Under the pieces are notes generated by a model. It did not search any database. It was not told the DNA's origin and saw nothing but the letters and a program-made list of their open reading frames with translations. From positions 10,048 to 74,047 of the forward strand of contig NZ_LLZG01000299.1 in NCBI RefSeq assembly GCF_001509475.1: a stretch of 64,000 nt of DNA, written 5' to 3'. Positions 33,248 to 43,274 of the stretch are shown here, piece after piece (positions within the stretch are counted from its first letter, which is position 1; every line of letters starts with the position of its first letter). A program made the position numbers and the translations under genes. Source of the DNA: Streptomyces regalis (GTDB lineage: Bacteria > Actinomycetota > Actinomycetes > Streptomycetales > Streptomycetaceae).

Positions 33248-36156
33248 ATGGCCGGCACCTCACAGCGGTTCTTCATCAGTTACGCGGGGGCGGACCGGCT
33301 GTGGGCCGAGTGGGTGGGGTGGCACCTCGAGCGGGATGGTCACCTTGTCGAGCTCGACATATGGGACTGGCGGACCGGGGACGACTTCGTCAAGCGGATG
33401 GACGAGGGGCTGGAGAAGGCCGACGCCGTCGTGGCTCTGCTCTCCAAGTCGTACTTCGAGGACGGGCGTTGGACCGAGGAGGAGCGGTCCGCGGTCGTCG
33501 CCCGTCGGGACCGGGTCCTTCCGCTCGCGGTGGAACCGCTGACCAACAACGACGTCGATCCCATGTTCGCCGCGAAGGTACGCACGAACCTGCACGGCCT
33601 GGACGAGGCCGCGGCCATCGAGGCATTGCGGGCCGCGGTGAGCGGGGAGGGGCGGCCGACCGAGCGTCCGGCGTTTCCGGGGAGCTGTCCCGAGGCGCCG
33701 GACGGATCTGCCGGGCCCGCGGCGCCCTCGGTGCCCGAGGGGCCCAGGCCGGCGCTGCCCGGCGGCACCGATGAGCCCGAGGTGTGGAACGTACGCCGCC
33801 GCAACCACGACTTCTCCGGGCGCGAGGCCCAGATGGTCGAGCTCAGGGACGGTCTGCTCAGCGGGCGGCAGTCCGTCGTGTACGCGCTGCACGGGATGGG
33901 CGGGATCGGTAAGACGCAGATCGCCCTGGAGTACGCCCACCGGTTCGCCAGCCAGTACGACCTGGTGTGGTGGATCGACGCGGAGCAGAGCGACCAGATC
34001 CCGATCCACTACACGGAGCTGGCCGACCGGGTCGGCGTCGCTCTCGCCGAAGCCGGTGCCGAACACAATGCCCGGATGCTGCTGCAGCACCTGCGCACCC
34101 GGCCCCGGTGGCTGATCATCCTCGACAACGCGGAGGACCCGGACCAGATCGAGCCGTGGCTGCCCGAGGGCCCCGGACACGTCCTAATCACCTCACGCAA
34201 CCCCAACTGGCGCCGCCTGGCCCGCCCGACGGCCCTCGACGTGTTCTCGCGGGCCGACTCGCTCGCGTACCTCCGGAGCCGGGTCTCGGGCATCTCCGAC
34301 GAACAGGCGGACACTCTGGCCAGGGAGGTCGGTGATCTGCCGCTGGCTCTCGCGCAGGCCGCGGGCGTGATCGAGAACGGCACGACCGTCGACCTCTATC
34401 GGCGGCTCCTGAACGACAGCACGAGCCGGATCCTGCGCGAAGGCGGGGTCCCGGACTATCCGGTGCCCCTGGCCGCCGCGGTCGGCATCGCCGTCGAAGG
34501 CCTCGACGACAAGCACCCCGACGCCGCGGCCCTGCTCCGGCTCGCCGCGTTCCTCGGCCCGGAGCCGATCCCCACCGAGTGGCTGGTGACCGCGCGCCCC
34601 GGCTGTCCACGATCCCTGGCGATCCCGACGACCTGTTGTGGACGCGGGCCGCCCTCGAACCACTGCGCCGCTACGGCCTCGCCCGCATCGACGGCGAGAC
34701 CCTCCAGATCCATCGCCTGACCCAGGCCGTGCTCCGCGATCAGGCCGATCCGGCGCAGGCCGAGGCGATACACGACGACGCGGCGGCCGTCCTCGCAGCC
34801 GTCGAGCCAGGAGATCCCGAACCGCCGGCCAACTGGCCCACCTGGGCGAGCCTGACTTCGCACCTCTGGTCGCAGCACATCGACATCACTCACCGGCCCG
34901 AGCTGCGTCCGGTGCTCCGCAATGCCGTGCATTTCCTGATCCGCAGTGCCCAACCGCGGACCGCCGTAGAACTTGCCACGACCCTGCGAGGGGCGTGGAC
35001 CGCGCAATCGGGTCCTGACCACCCCGATGTTCTGACCTGTACTCAGTATCTCGGCCACGCGACATCGGACCTGGGCGACATCCGGGGGGCCCGACCGATC
35101 ATCGAGGACGCGTTCGCACGTCGGCGTCGAACGCTGGGGGACGACCACCCCGACACACTGCAGTCCGCCAACGACTTCGCCGCGATTCTCTCCTCGCTGG
35201 GTGAGTATCGGGAGTCACGGCGCGTCCACGAGGAGACTCTGGCCCGTCGGCGCCGTGTTCTCGGTGACGAGTCTCCCAAGACCCTTGAGTCCGCCGGCAA
35301 TCTGGCCGCGGCCCTGGCTGCACTGGATGAGTTCGTCGCATCGCGCGACATGAGCGAGGACACCCTGGCACGCCTCCGACGGGTTCTCGGCGATGGCCAC
35401 CCCGACACGCTCCGGACTGCCCTGAATCTTGCCGAATCCCTTCGCGCACTCGGCGACGTGACCGGGGCCCGCCGCCTGCACGAGGAGACCCGGGCCCGAT
35501 GCCGGAGCACGCTCGGCGATGACCACCCTCTGACTCTCGATGCTGTTCAGCGCCTTGCTGCCACCCTGAACAAGCTGGGTAAACGCCGCGAGGCTCGCAG
35601 CATGCTCGAGGACGTCCTCTCCCGGCGTCGCCGGGCCTCCGGCGGCGATCATCCAGAAACCTTCGAGGCCGCGTATACCCTCGCCACCGCCCTGAACGCG
35701 GTGCATGAATACGAAGCAGCCCATCGCGTGCTCGTCGACGTTGTCGACCAGCAGCGTCGTGTCCTGGGTCCGGATCACCCTGATACGTTGCATTCCGCCG
35801 GCGTTCTCAGCGCCGCCTTGCACGGGTTGCGTGACTACGAAGAAGCCCGTCGCCTGCTCGAGGATGTTGTCGCCCGGCGTCGCCGCATCCTCGGTGAGGA
35901 CCACCACGAGACCCTCATGTCGGCTCACAACCTCGGCGTCACCCTGTGCAAGCTGCGTTCCTTCGAGGCGGGCACGAAGTTGCTGGAAGACGTGCGTGCC
36001 CGTCAGCGCCGCGTCCTCGGTGACGACCACGAAGACACCCAGGCCACTACCCAATCCCTCGCCGCGATCTACAGGGACATGGGGCTCCATCGCAAAGCGC
36101 AGAAACTGACGGCGATGAAAACGACAAAGCGCCGCTTCACCAGAAAGTCCCGCTAG
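33248..36156 (+). pseudogene. TIR-NB-ARC-TPR (STAND) protein, one gene split by a single-base frameshift
   Basis: The first frame from ATG 33248 holds a TIR domain (RFFISYAGADRLW to about residue 120) and an NB-ARC NTPase: P-loop GMGGIGKTQ (216-224), Walker B LIILDNAED. It then runs out of frame at about 34600. The second frame continues the same protein with LSTIPGDPDDLLWTRAALEP, then about nine 42-residue TPRs (pattern RRRVLGDDHPDTL, kinesin-light-chain like) to 36156. Inserting one C into GCGCGCCCCGGC at 34591-34602 would join them to about 969 residues. Such proteins act in antiphage abortive defence, with the TIR consuming NAD+. Either a recent knockout, a sequencing error, or frameshifting on the C run. 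Confidence 0.85.
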
Positions 36157-37068
36157 TCACCCGCCGAACGGCGCTCCGGTCACCACGGCAACCACCACGC
36201 CCCCCGCCTCGAACACCCCTTCCTCCACCAACACCACGAGCCCATACAGCAATTTGGCGACATAGAGACGCTCCACCGGTACCCCATGCCGTTCCTCGAA
36301 GTCCTCCGCGAAGGCGTCGAGCTCGGGCGTGCTACGGGCGTACCCCCCGAAATGGAACCGCTCGTCCAGCCACCAGTCGCCGCGCGGCCCGCCGAACGCC
36401 TCGGCCTGCAGGCCCCGTACGTCGTCGCCGAGGAAGCCGCCCTTGAGGACGGGGATGCCGAGGGCCCGCTGACCGGGGCCCAGTCCGGCCGCCAGCCCCG
36501 CCAGCGTCCCGCCCGTACCGCACGCGATCGCGACCACGTCGGCCTGCCCCCGCAGCTCCTCGCCGAGGGCCCGGCACCCCCGTACGGCAAGGGCGTTGCT
36601 GCCGCCTTCCGGGACGACGTACGCCCCCTGCGCACCCGCCGCGCGCAGGATGGCCACACGCGTTTCGGGGTCGGTCTTGCGGCGGTACGTCGACCTGTCG
36701 ACGAAATGCAGCCGCATACCGTCGGCCACGCACCGCGCGAGGGACGGATTCAGTGGCCGTTCGGCCAGTTCCTGACCGCGCACCACGCCGACCGTGGGCA
36801 GGCCGAGGAGCCGGCCCGCGGCGGCGGTGGCGCGCAGGTGGTTGGAGTAGGCGCCGCCGAAGGTGACGATCGGGCGACCGGCCGCGGCCGTCAGGTTCGG
36901 CGCGAGCTTGCGCCATTTGTTGCCGATCAGCTCAGGGTGGATCAGGTCGTCGCGCTTGAGGAGCAGACGGACACCGCGACGCGTGAACCGCTCGTCGGCC
37001 GCCTCCTGCAGGGGGGAGGGGAGCCGGGGACGGAGGGCGCTGAGGTCGGGGACGTCGGGGCTGGTCAC
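36157..37068 (-). CDS. PLP-dependent ACC deaminase / D-cysteine desulfhydrase-like enzyme
   Basis: 303 residues of the fold-type II PLP family, from the GTG at 37068 (MTSPDVPDLSALRPRLPSPL); an ATG at 37092 adds eight residues. Lys51 in IGNKWRKL is the predicted Schiff-base lysine; FGGAYSNHLRATA and the phosphate-binding loop CGTGGTLAG follow. Family members cleave aminocyclopropane-carboxylate, D-cysteine or L-cysteate; the substrate is uncertain. Its stop abuts the stop of the TIR-STAND gene on the other strand without a gap. The upstream amidase pseudogene reads the same way. Confidence 0.87.
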   Translation of the reverse strand: MTSPDVPDLSALRPRLPSPLQEAADERFTRRGVRLLLKRDDLIHPELIGNKWRKLAPNLTAAAGRPIVTFGGAYSNHLRATAAAGRLLGLPTVGVVRGQELAERPLNPSLARCVADGMRLHFVDRSTYRRKTDPETRVAILRAAGAQGAYVVPEGGSNALAVRGCRALGEELRGQADVVAIACGTGGTLAGLAAGLGPGQRALGIPVLKGGFLGDDVRGLQAEAFGGPRGDWWLDERFHFGGYARSTPELDAFAEDFEERHGVPVERLYVAKLLYGLVVLVEEGVFEAGGVVVAVVTGAPFGG

Positions 37069-37094
37069 CTGGCCATTGTCGCCCGGGCCCATGG

Positions 37095-37688
37095 CTACGG
37101 CTGCTCTACTTCAGCCGCTCCCGGATCCGCTCCCGCATCCAGGCCATCGTGAACCCCCGCGGATCCACCTTCCCGGGCTGCCACTCCGATCACCGACCGC
37201 TCCGTCCACCCGTGATGGCGGCAGACGGCCGCCGAGACCCGTTCGATCGCTTCCAGCTGGGGCTGCGGCCACGGATCCTGTCCGTCACCCAGGTTCTCGC
37301 ACTCGAAGCCGTAGAAGTGGCGGTTGCCGTCGGTGTTGGCCTCGTTGTCGGGAGGCAGGGCCTTTTCCGCGATGACCGCGCGCAGTACGTCGTCGTCGCC
37401 GAGGCCGGCGTGGTTGGCGCGGCCGTAGCCGACGAGGTGGACCGTGCCGTCCTTGGTGATGACGCCGTGGCACAGCGGGCCCGGCAGCCCTTCGTAGCCG
37501 TTGCGGCAGAGTTCCACCGTGTGTGCGCTGCCCTTGGTCACGGTGTGGTGGATCATCACGCCGTGGACGGGGCCCCAAGGGCCTACGTGGTTGCGGTTGT
37601 GATGCTCCCAGTCGCCGACCTCGACGACCGTCGCGCCCTCCGCCCTGAGTCTCTCCAGGAATCTGCTCGCGGACATGGGTGTGGCCAT
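37095..37688 (-). pseudogene. N-acetylmuramoyl-L-alanine amidase (Amidase_2), C-terminus frameshifted by an ~8-base deletion
   Basis: Starts MATPMSASRFLERL and shows the amidase fold (HGVMIHHTVT with zinc-ligand His, GHNLG-like loop, FYGFECENLGDGQDPWPQ). After ERSVIG the frame goes wrong: the DNA beyond still encodes, in another frame, EWQPGKVDPRGFTMAWMRER and a TAG at 37106-37108. Family members read GHLEWQPGK here, so about eight bases around 37186 appear lost, including the codon for the third zinc-ligand His. The present frame ends 11 bases further. The protein, if made, should lack activity. It may be a recent loss or a sequencing error. Confidence 0.75.
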
Positions 37689-38004
37689 GACCGCCTCCTT
37701 CGTGCCGTGCGTCGGCCGCCGTGCGCGGCCGCCTCGTATCGGTGACTTACCGAAAACGGGCAGACGGGACTCCTTGAATCGCACGGTGTGCGAGCCGTTT
37801 CGGACAAACGCCGTGGCGTGCGCGGGACGGCAGCCGTGCTGTCGCGAGTGGACAAGAGCCCTCTATTTGCCCAGTCGACCGTGATCCATTCCCGCTCTTT
37901 CGTGTAATAGCACCAGCACACTCAGTGGTGGAAGGCTCGGTCGTGCAGATCGCGATGCGTGGCGCCAGATCGGCGCCGGAGCATGACCGGGAGGGCAGTT
38001 CCTT
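37689..38004. other. Gene-free region between the amidase and encapsulin genes
   Basis: 316 bases with no coding frame that looks real. It must carry the encapsulin promoter; a GTGTAATAG stretch near 37900 is AT-richer than the surroundings. No clear operator or hairpin was identified. Confidence 0.5.
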
Positions 38005-39411
38005 ATGTCGGTAGGCGAAGAGGTCCGCACGGAGCAGGACAAGCCGCAGCAGAGTCTCGGCACGGCGGCCGCGCGGAACCTGGCCACCACGACCAAGTCC
38101 GCACCCCAGATGCAGGAGATCAGCTCTCGCTGGCTGCTGCGCATGCTGCCATGGGTGAATGTGCAGGGCGGCACGTACCGGGTGAACCGGCGTCTGACCT
38201 ACGCCGTGGGGGACGGCCGTATCACGTTCGTGAAGACCGGCGACCGGGTCGAGGTGATCCCCGCCGAGCTGACCGAACTGCCCGCGCTGCGGTCGTACGA
38301 GGACGAAGAGGTGCTCTCCGAGCTCGCCCAGCGCTGCCAGCAGCGGGAGTTCGCGGCGGGGAACGTGATCGCTTCGTTCGGCAGCCAGACCGACGAGGTG
38401 TACCTGCTGGCGCACGGCAGGGTGGAGAAGATCGGCACGGGTCCGTACGGGGAGGACGAGTCCCTGGGTGTCCTCGCCGACGGGGCCTACCTCGGCGAGC
38501 AGGCGCTGCTCGACGCGGACGCGATCTGGGAGTACACGGCCCGCGCGGTCACCGCGTGCACGGTGCTCGTCCTGTCCCGCCAGGATGCCGAGCTGGTCGC
38601 CGAGCGCGCCGACTCCCTGCGCGAGCACCTCGAACAGCTGCGGGCGATCCCCGGTCAGCGCACCAACAAGTACGGCGAGAAGGAGATCGACCTCGCCGCC
38701 GGCCACAGCGGCGAGCCCGACATCCCGCACACCTTCGTCGACTACGAGGCCAGGCCCCGTGAGTACGAACTGAGCGTCGCCCAGACCGTGCTGCGCATCC
38801 ACACGCGCGTGGCCGACCTCTACAACCAGCCGATGAACCAGACCGAGCAGCAGCTCCGGCTGACCGTCGAGGCCCTGAAGGAGCGCCAGGAGCACGAACT
38901 CATCAACAACCGCGAGTTCGGGCTGCTCAACAACTGCGAGTACGACCAGCGGCTCCAGCCGCACGACGGCGTGCCCAGCCCCGACGACATGGACGAGCTG
39001 CTGTGCCGGCGGCGCGGCACCAAGCTGTTCCTCGCCCACCCGCGCGCCATCTCCGCGTTCGGGCGTGAGCTGAACAAGCGCGGGCTGGTCCCCGAGACCA
39101 TCGAGATGGCCGGCAACCGCATCCCCACCTGGCGCGGGGTACCGATCTTCCCCTGCAACAAGATCCCGGTCACCGAGGCCCGGACGACCTCGATCATCGC
39201 CATGCGTACCGGCGAGGCGGACCAGGGCGTCATCGGGCTGCAGCAGGCAGGCATCCCGGACGAGATCGAGCCGAGCCTGTCCTGCCGCTTCATGGGCATC
39301 AACGAACAGGCCATCATCAAGTACCTGGTGACGGCCTACTACTCGGCCGCGGTTCTGGTGCCGGACGCCCTCGGCGTGCTGGAGAACGTCGAGATCGGGC
39401 GCTGGCGGTGA
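38005..39411 (+). CDS. Family 2B encapsulin shell protein with cyclic-nucleotide-binding domain
   Basis: 468 residues. The N-terminal arm (about 1-40, [20 protein letters not shown]) and P-/A-domain parts flank an inserted cNMP-binding domain at about 95-220 ([27 protein letters not shown]). This is the hallmark of family 2B encapsulins, HK97-fold shells related to phage capsids. The C-terminal block [20 protein letters not shown] and the ending [20 protein letters not shown] are diagnostic. Many copies self-assemble into a protein shell. The polyprenyl synthase gene 142 bases downstream is the expected cargo. Older annotations call such proteins cyclic-nucleotide-binding or Crp-like; there is no HTH. 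Confidence 0.93.
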   Translation: MSVGEEVRTEQDKPQQSLGTAAARNLATTTKSAPQMQEISSRWLLRMLPWVNVQGGTYRVNRRLTYAVGDGRITFVKTGDRVEVIPAELTELPALRSYEDEEVLSELAQRCQQREFAAGNVIASFGSQTDEVYLLAHGRVEKIGTGPYGEDESLGVLADGAYLGEQALLDADAIWEYTARAVTACTVLVLSRQDAELVAERADSLREHLEQLRAIPGQRTNKYGEKEIDLAAGHSGEPDIPHTFVDYEARPREYELSVAQTVLRIHTRVADLYNQPMNQTEQQLRLTVEALKERQEHELINNREFGLLNNCEYDQRLQPHDGVPSPDDMDELLCRRRGTKLFLAHPRAISAFGRELNKRGLVPETIEMAGNRIPTWRGVPIFPCNKIPVTEARTTSIIAMRTGEADQGVIGLQQAGIPDEIEPSLSCRFMGINEQAIIKYLVTAYYSAAVLVPDALGVLENVEIGRWR

Positions 39412-39552
39412 CCTTCCCCGCCCGGGCCCGTCCCGACCGGACTCCGGCCGCCCGTACGCCGTGTCCCGCGCACCCGGCGTGGGTACATCCTCGGGGTAGG
39501 CGCCCAGCCGTAGCGGAAGGGCCACCGTCCGCCGACTCTCCGAGGCGATGCC

Positions 39553-40692
39553 ATGGGTGAGTTCATGACGGAGACGCAGCAGCGCCCTGCCGGGGCGCTG
39601 CCGTCCACCGAGACGCTCGAAAGGCACAGGCCGATCGCGACCGACATCGACGGCGGGCCGGGTCCGCTCGAAGGGCCCGAGGCGGTGGTGATCCTGGAGC
39701 GCGTCCGGGCGTCGGTCGACCCCGAACTGCGGGCCGCTCTCGAGTCGTTGCCGCCTTCCATGCGCCGGGTCGCGCTCTACCACTTCGGCTGGGAGCACCC
39801 GGACGGCACCCCGGCGGCGGGCAACGCGGGCAAGGCGATCCGTCCCGCCCTCGTCCTCACCGCGGCCGCAGCCTTCGGCGGACCGGCGGCGCGGGCGGCG
39901 GCCGTACGGGCCGCGGTGGCGGTGGAACTGGTGCACAACTTCACGCTGTTGCACGACGACGTGATGGACCGGGACACCCTGCGCCGGCACCGGCCCACCG
40001 CATGGACGGTGTTCGGCGACGCCGACGCGATCCTCGCCGGGGACGCCCTCCAGGCGCTGGCCCTGCGGCTGCTCGCCGAGGACCCGCACCCGGCGTCCAC
40101 GGCCGCCGCCGCTCGCCTCGCGGCCTGTGTCATCGAGCTGTGCACCGGCCAGCACGCGGACACGGCGATGGAGAAGCGCGGCCCCGGCGACATCGGGCTC
40201 GACGAGGTGCTCGGCATGGCCGAGGCCAAGACCGGCGCCCTGCTGGGGTGCGCCTGTGCCATCGGTGCGCTGTACGCGGGTGCGCCGGAGGAGGACGTGA
40301 CGGCGCTGGACGCGTTCGGCCGTGAGGCGGGGCTCGCCTTCCAGCTCATCGACGACGTGATCGGCATATGGGGCGACCCCGGCCACACCGGGAAACCGGC
40401 CGGCGCGGACCTCGCCGCCCGCAAGAAGTCCCTGCCGGTCGTCGCCGCGCTGACCTCCGGCGGCCCGGCGGCGGCGGAACTGGCCGCGCTGTACGAAATG
40501 CCGTACGACAAGGAGGACTTGCAGGCGACCGCCCTTGCCGTCGAACGAGCGGGTGGCCGTGACTGGGCGCAGGCTCAGGCCGCCGACCGGATGGCCCGCG
40601 CCATGCAGGAACTGGCCCGCGCGGTCCCCGAACCGGAGCAGGCGGGCGGACTGCTGGCTCTGGCGGAGTACGTGACGCGGCGCAGCAACTGA
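39553..40692 (+). CDS. Polyprenyl diphosphate synthase, likely encapsulin cargo
   Basis: 379 residues; condenses isopentenyl diphosphate with allylic diphosphates. Two aspartate motifs: DDVMD (first, LLHDDVMDRD, about 135-139) and DDVIG (second, QLIDDVIGIWGD). A disordered Gln/Pro/Gly-rich N-terminus (about residues 1-45) precedes the helical fold; family 2B cargos carry such N-terminal extensions as loading sequences. The residue before the first DD motif is small/hydrophobic, so product length cannot be set. ATG at 39553, or 39565. With the encapsulin upstream this makes a two-gene nanocompartment operon, closed by a hairpin at 40765-40793. No terpene cyclase lies next to it. Confidence 0.9.
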   Translation: MGEFMTETQQRPAGALPSTETLERHRPIATDIDGGPGPLEGPEAVVILERVRASVDPELRAALESLPPSMRRVALYHFGWEHPDGTPAAGNAGKAIRPALVLTAAAAFGGPAARAAAVRAAVAVELVHNFTLLHDDVMDRDTLRRHRPTAWTVFGDADAILAGDALQALALRLLAEDPHPASTAAAARLAACVIELCTGQHADTAMEKRGPGDIGLDEVLGMAEAKTGALLGCACAIGALYAGAPEEDVTALDAFGREAGLAFQLIDDVIGIWGDPGHTGKPAGADLAARKKSLPVVAALTSGGPAAAELAALYEMPYDKEDLQATALAVERAGGRDWAQAQAADRMARAMQELARAVPEPEQAGGLLALAEYVTRRSN

Positions 40693-40764
40693 GGGCCCCG
40701 GCAGCCGAAGGCCGCATCGCTCGGCCGCGGCAGCCGGCGGTCGTCGAGACCCCGGAGCCCTCGG

Positions 40765-40793
40765 GGCCGTACGGTTCCTGACCCCGTACGGCC
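40765..40793 (+). terminator. Terminator of the encapsulin operon
   Basis: GGCCGTACGG (40765-40774) pairs with CCGTACGGCC (40784-40793) around a nine-base loop, 72 bases after the stop. The remainder of 40693-40988 shows no gene. Confidence 0.75.
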
Positions 40794-40988
40794 GCCGGGC
40801 GGCTCCGGACCGGCGGGTCCCGCACATCCCCACGGTGTGCGGGGCCCGTCCCCGTGCGCTGGCCCTGCGCACAGGCCTGCCTACCGGCCCTCGTACCGGA
40901 CAGATCTCGACAAAGTCGTTCCGCGGGCGGCACGCCCGCTCCGATCGTCCTACGATCAAGGCCGGTTGACGTGAAGGGGCGGGTACAC

Positions 40989-41582
40989 ATGGGCGTGCGG
41001 ATCCGGACGGCGGGCGCGGGGGACCGTGAGCTGGTGGTGCGGCTGCTGGACGCGGCCTTCCAGGACGATCCGGTCAGCGGCTGGGTGTTCCCGGGCGAGG
41101 GGCACCGCCGTGTCGCGCACCCCAGGCTCATGGCCGCGTTCGCCGACATCGTGTTCAGCGTCGGCCGTATCGACGTCACCGAGGACGGCGCGGCGTGCGC
41201 GTTGTGGATGTCGCTGCCGGCCGACGAGCAGGATCATGACGACGAAGGGCCCGCGCGGCTGCGTGAGGCCGTCGACCCGGAGAACGAGCGCGTCGAGCTG
41301 ATCGGCCGTCTGACAGCCGGTATCCATCCTTCCGGCCGTGCGCACGAATACCTGTGGATGATCGCCGCGGCACCCGAGCGCCAGGGCGAGGGCCTCGGCA
41401 CCGCGCTCCTGAACTCGGTCCTCGAGCGCTGCGACCGCGACGGCCTGCCCGCCTACCTGGAGGCGAGCAACGACCGCAGCCGGAAGTTGTACGAGCGCCT
41501 CGGCTTCGAACTCCAGGGCCGTCCCCTCGACCTCCCGGACGGCCCCCGGATGTGGCCGATGTGGCGCGAGCCGCGCGCCTGA
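40989..41582 (+). CDS. GNAT-family N-acetyltransferase, 197 aa
   Basis: Starts MGVRIRTAGAGDRELVVRLL at the ATG 40989, with GGGGCGGG before it. Motif A is MIAAAPERQGEGLGTALLNS (about 125-145), then YLEASNDRSRKLYERLGFEL, characteristic of GNAT acetyltransferases related to those acting on small amines or antibiotics. Ends WPMWREPRA, a tail seen in Streptomyces relatives. The substrate is unknown. It stands alone between the encapsulin terminator and a convergent TetR gene. Confidence 0.87.
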   Translation: MGVRIRTAGAGDRELVVRLLDAAFQDDPVSGWVFPGEGHRRVAHPRLMAAFADIVFSVGRIDVTEDGAACALWMSLPADEQDHDDEGPARLREAVDPENERVELIGRLTAGIHPSGRAHEYLWMIAAAPERQGEGLGTALLNSVLERCDRDGLPAYLEASNDRSRKLYERLGFELQGRPLDLPDGPRMWPMWREPRA

Positions 41583-41614
41583 GCCGCCCCCGGCAGCCCT
41601 GACCTGCCCCTGAC

Positions 41615-42205
41615 CTACCCCTCCGGTACGACCGTCTCCACGATCCGCTCGACCAGCCCGTCCGGCACGCCGACCCCGGGCAGGACGCCGTCCAGTACGT
41701 CCGGCAGTGTCAGGTGCTCCAGGAGCAGCCCGAGCATCGCGAGATAGAGCACGGTGACGACCTCGTCGCCGCCGGGCAGCCCGGCGCTCCGGTGGAACTC
41801 CATGCCCTCCTCCAGGTCACCGCGCACCGACTTGGTGAAGGAGGAGCGCAGTTCGGGGCGCCGACTGGCCTCCAGGCGCATCTCCAGCAGGGCCAGATAG
41901 CCCGTGCGGTCGCGGGTCGCGCGGGCCATCAGGTCGTGCATGAAGGCGGTGACCAAAGAGCGGTCCTTCGGCCGGGTCAGCAGCCCGGCGATCACTTCCG
42001 GGTCGGGCGCCAGCCGGACGTGCAGCCGGGCGTCGATCTGCCGGAGCAGGTCATCGCGCCCGGTGAAGTAGTTGGAGGCGGTGCCGACCGGCACCCCCGC
42101 CTCGGCGTCCACCGCGCGGAACGTCAGCCCGCGCGCACCCTCGCGCGCGAGCACCTCGACACCCGCGTCGACGAGCGCGGCCCGGCGCTCCGGATTGCCC
42201 GCCAT
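41615..42205 (-). CDS. TetR-family regulator
   Basis: 196 residues. HTH at the N-terminus (AALVDAGVEVLAREGARGLT, GVPVGTASNYFTGRDDLLRQ), then a helical C-terminal domain of the TetR_C type (TGYLALLEMRLEASRRPELR). ATG at 42205 (MAGNPERRAAL), with GAGAGGGGA just upstream. Divergent from the dihydrofolate-reductase-like gene, which is probably its target together with itself. The shared region contains CAACCACT (42252-42259) and AGTGGTTG (42296-42303) as widely spaced inverted arms; this is not a confirmed operator. Confidence 0.88.
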   Translation of the reverse strand: MAGNPERRAALVDAGVEVLAREGARGLTFRAVDAEAGVPVGTASNYFTGRDDLLRQIDARLHVRLAPDPEVIAGLLTRPKDRSLVTAFMHDLMARATRDRTGYLALLEMRLEASRRPELRSSFTKSVRGDLEEGMEFHRSAGLPGGDEVVTVLYLAMLGLLLEHLTLPDVLDGVLPGVGVPDGLVERIVETVVPEG

Positions 42206-42327
42206 TCGGAATCCCCTCTCTCACTTCCATCCGGCCCCCAAAATACCCTTGCAACCACTACAGGCGAAGTACTACAACTGAAGCACTGCAACCGGAGTGG
42301 TTGACCAGCCTACGAAAAGAGACCGGC

Positions 42328-42912
42328 TTGCGAAAGCTCACCTACTTCATCGCCTGCTCGCTCGACGGCTTCATCGGAGACCCGAGCGGGGACGCGACAG
42401 CGATGCTCCGCTTCGTCGACGAGGAGTACCTCGCCTTCCTCAGGAGCGAATACCCGGAGACCCTGCCGACCCACGGCCGTCGGGCGCTCGGCCTCGGCGA
42501 CCTCGAGAACAAGAGGTTCGACACGATCATCCAGGGCCGGGGCAGCTACGACCTGGCGCTGAAGGAGGGCGTCACCAGCCCGTACGCCCATCTGCGCGAG
42601 TACGTCGCCTCACGCACCCTGACCGAGTCGCCCGATGCGAACGTCGAGATCATCGGCGACGACCTGGTCGCGAAGGTGCGCGAACTCAAGGCGGAGGACG
42701 GCCAGTTCGGCATCTACCTGTGCGGGGGTTCGCAGATCGCGGGTGAACTGCTCGACGAGATCGACGAGCTCGTCATCAAGACCTACCCCATCGTGTACGG
42801 CACGGGCATGCCGATGTTCGGCTCGGATTCCGCCGTCACGGAGTTCACCCTCGACGCGGTGCGGACGTTCGGCAACGGCGCCGTGGTCCGTACGTACAGC
42901 AGGAAGCGCTGA
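42328..42912 (+). CDS. Dihydrofolate reductase-like (RibD C-terminal) protein
   Basis: About 194 residues, beginning LRKLTYFIACSLDGFIGDPS. The NADPH-binding fold of the RibD_C/DHFR superfamily is clear from SLDGFIGD, TIIQGRGSYDLAL, LCGGSQIAGELL and PIVYGTGMPMFG. The substrate is unknown; such stand-alone proteins are common beside TetR regulators. The start is not certain: TTG at 42328 follows AAAAGAGA, and a TTG at 42301 would add nine residues. The overlap of the intergenic region with its promoter supports control by the divergent TetR. Confidence 0.85.
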   Translation: MRKLTYFIACSLDGFIGDPSGDATAMLRFVDEEYLAFLRSEYPETLPTHGRRALGLGDLENKRFDTIIQGRGSYDLALKEGVTSPYAHLREYVASRTLTESPDANVEIIGDDLVAKVRELKAEDGQFGIYLCGGSQIAGELLDEIDELVIKTYPIVYGTGMPMFGSDSAVTEFTLDAVRTFGNGAVVRTYSRKR

Positions 42913-42938
42913 GCGGTCTCCCGCCCTACTCTGGGGAC

Positions 42939-43178
42939 ATGGGCAGCGAAGAGCACGTCTGTCCCGAATGCGGACAGCCCGTCGATACGGTCGTCCGGCG
43001 CCACAAGACGCTGGGCGCCTGGGTCCCCACATGGGTGCCCGGCCCGTGCCGGAACCCCGAGTGCCCTGCGTACACCGAGGGCGACGCCGAGCACGAAGAG
43101 AAGCACGAGCGGAAACACGAGCAGAAGAACACGCAGAAGCACGAGCAGCCGGAGAAACCCACCGCGAAAAATTCCTGA
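42939..43178 (+). CDS. Small zinc-ribbon protein with charged tail, 79 aa
   Basis: Two Cys pairs, CPEC (8-11) and CRNPEC (37-42), suggest a zinc ribbon; between them is the conserved stretch TLGAWVPTWVPGP. The C-terminal 30 residues are a Lys/Glu/His repeat (HEEKHERKHEQKNTQKHE), a disordered tail rich in His. ATG at 42939 with GGGGA upstream. No function is known; such proteins occur in Streptomyces as short hypotheticals. The His-rich tail could bind metal (inference). Confidence 0.75.
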   Translation: MGSEEHVCPECGQPVDTVVRRHKTLGAWVPTWVPGPCRNPECPAYTEGDAEHEEKHERKHEQKNTQKHEQPEKPTAKNS

Positions 43179-43274
43179 ACCTCGTGTCGAGAATCCCGGC
43201 CCGGCTCCGACGTCCCCTGTGAGAGCCGCCCGCCAAGGGCGGCCCGAGCCGACGGAAACCGAAGGAGCGTACCG

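Noticed and set aside
34580..34620. Programmed -1 frameshift in the TIR-STAND gene as a firm call
   Set aside because: The C run allows slippage, but no canonical heptamer or downstream structure was seen; a mutation or sequencing error is simpler.
37747..40959. 1070-codon open frame on the minus strand opposite the encapsulin and prenyl synthase genes
   Set aside because: It is a third-position GC artefact of the real plus-strand genes, whose motifs are intact; the translation has no domains.
42252..42303. CAACCACT ... AGTGGTTG as a TetR operator
   Set aside because: The arms are 36 bases apart, too far for one TetR dimer; kept only as a remark.
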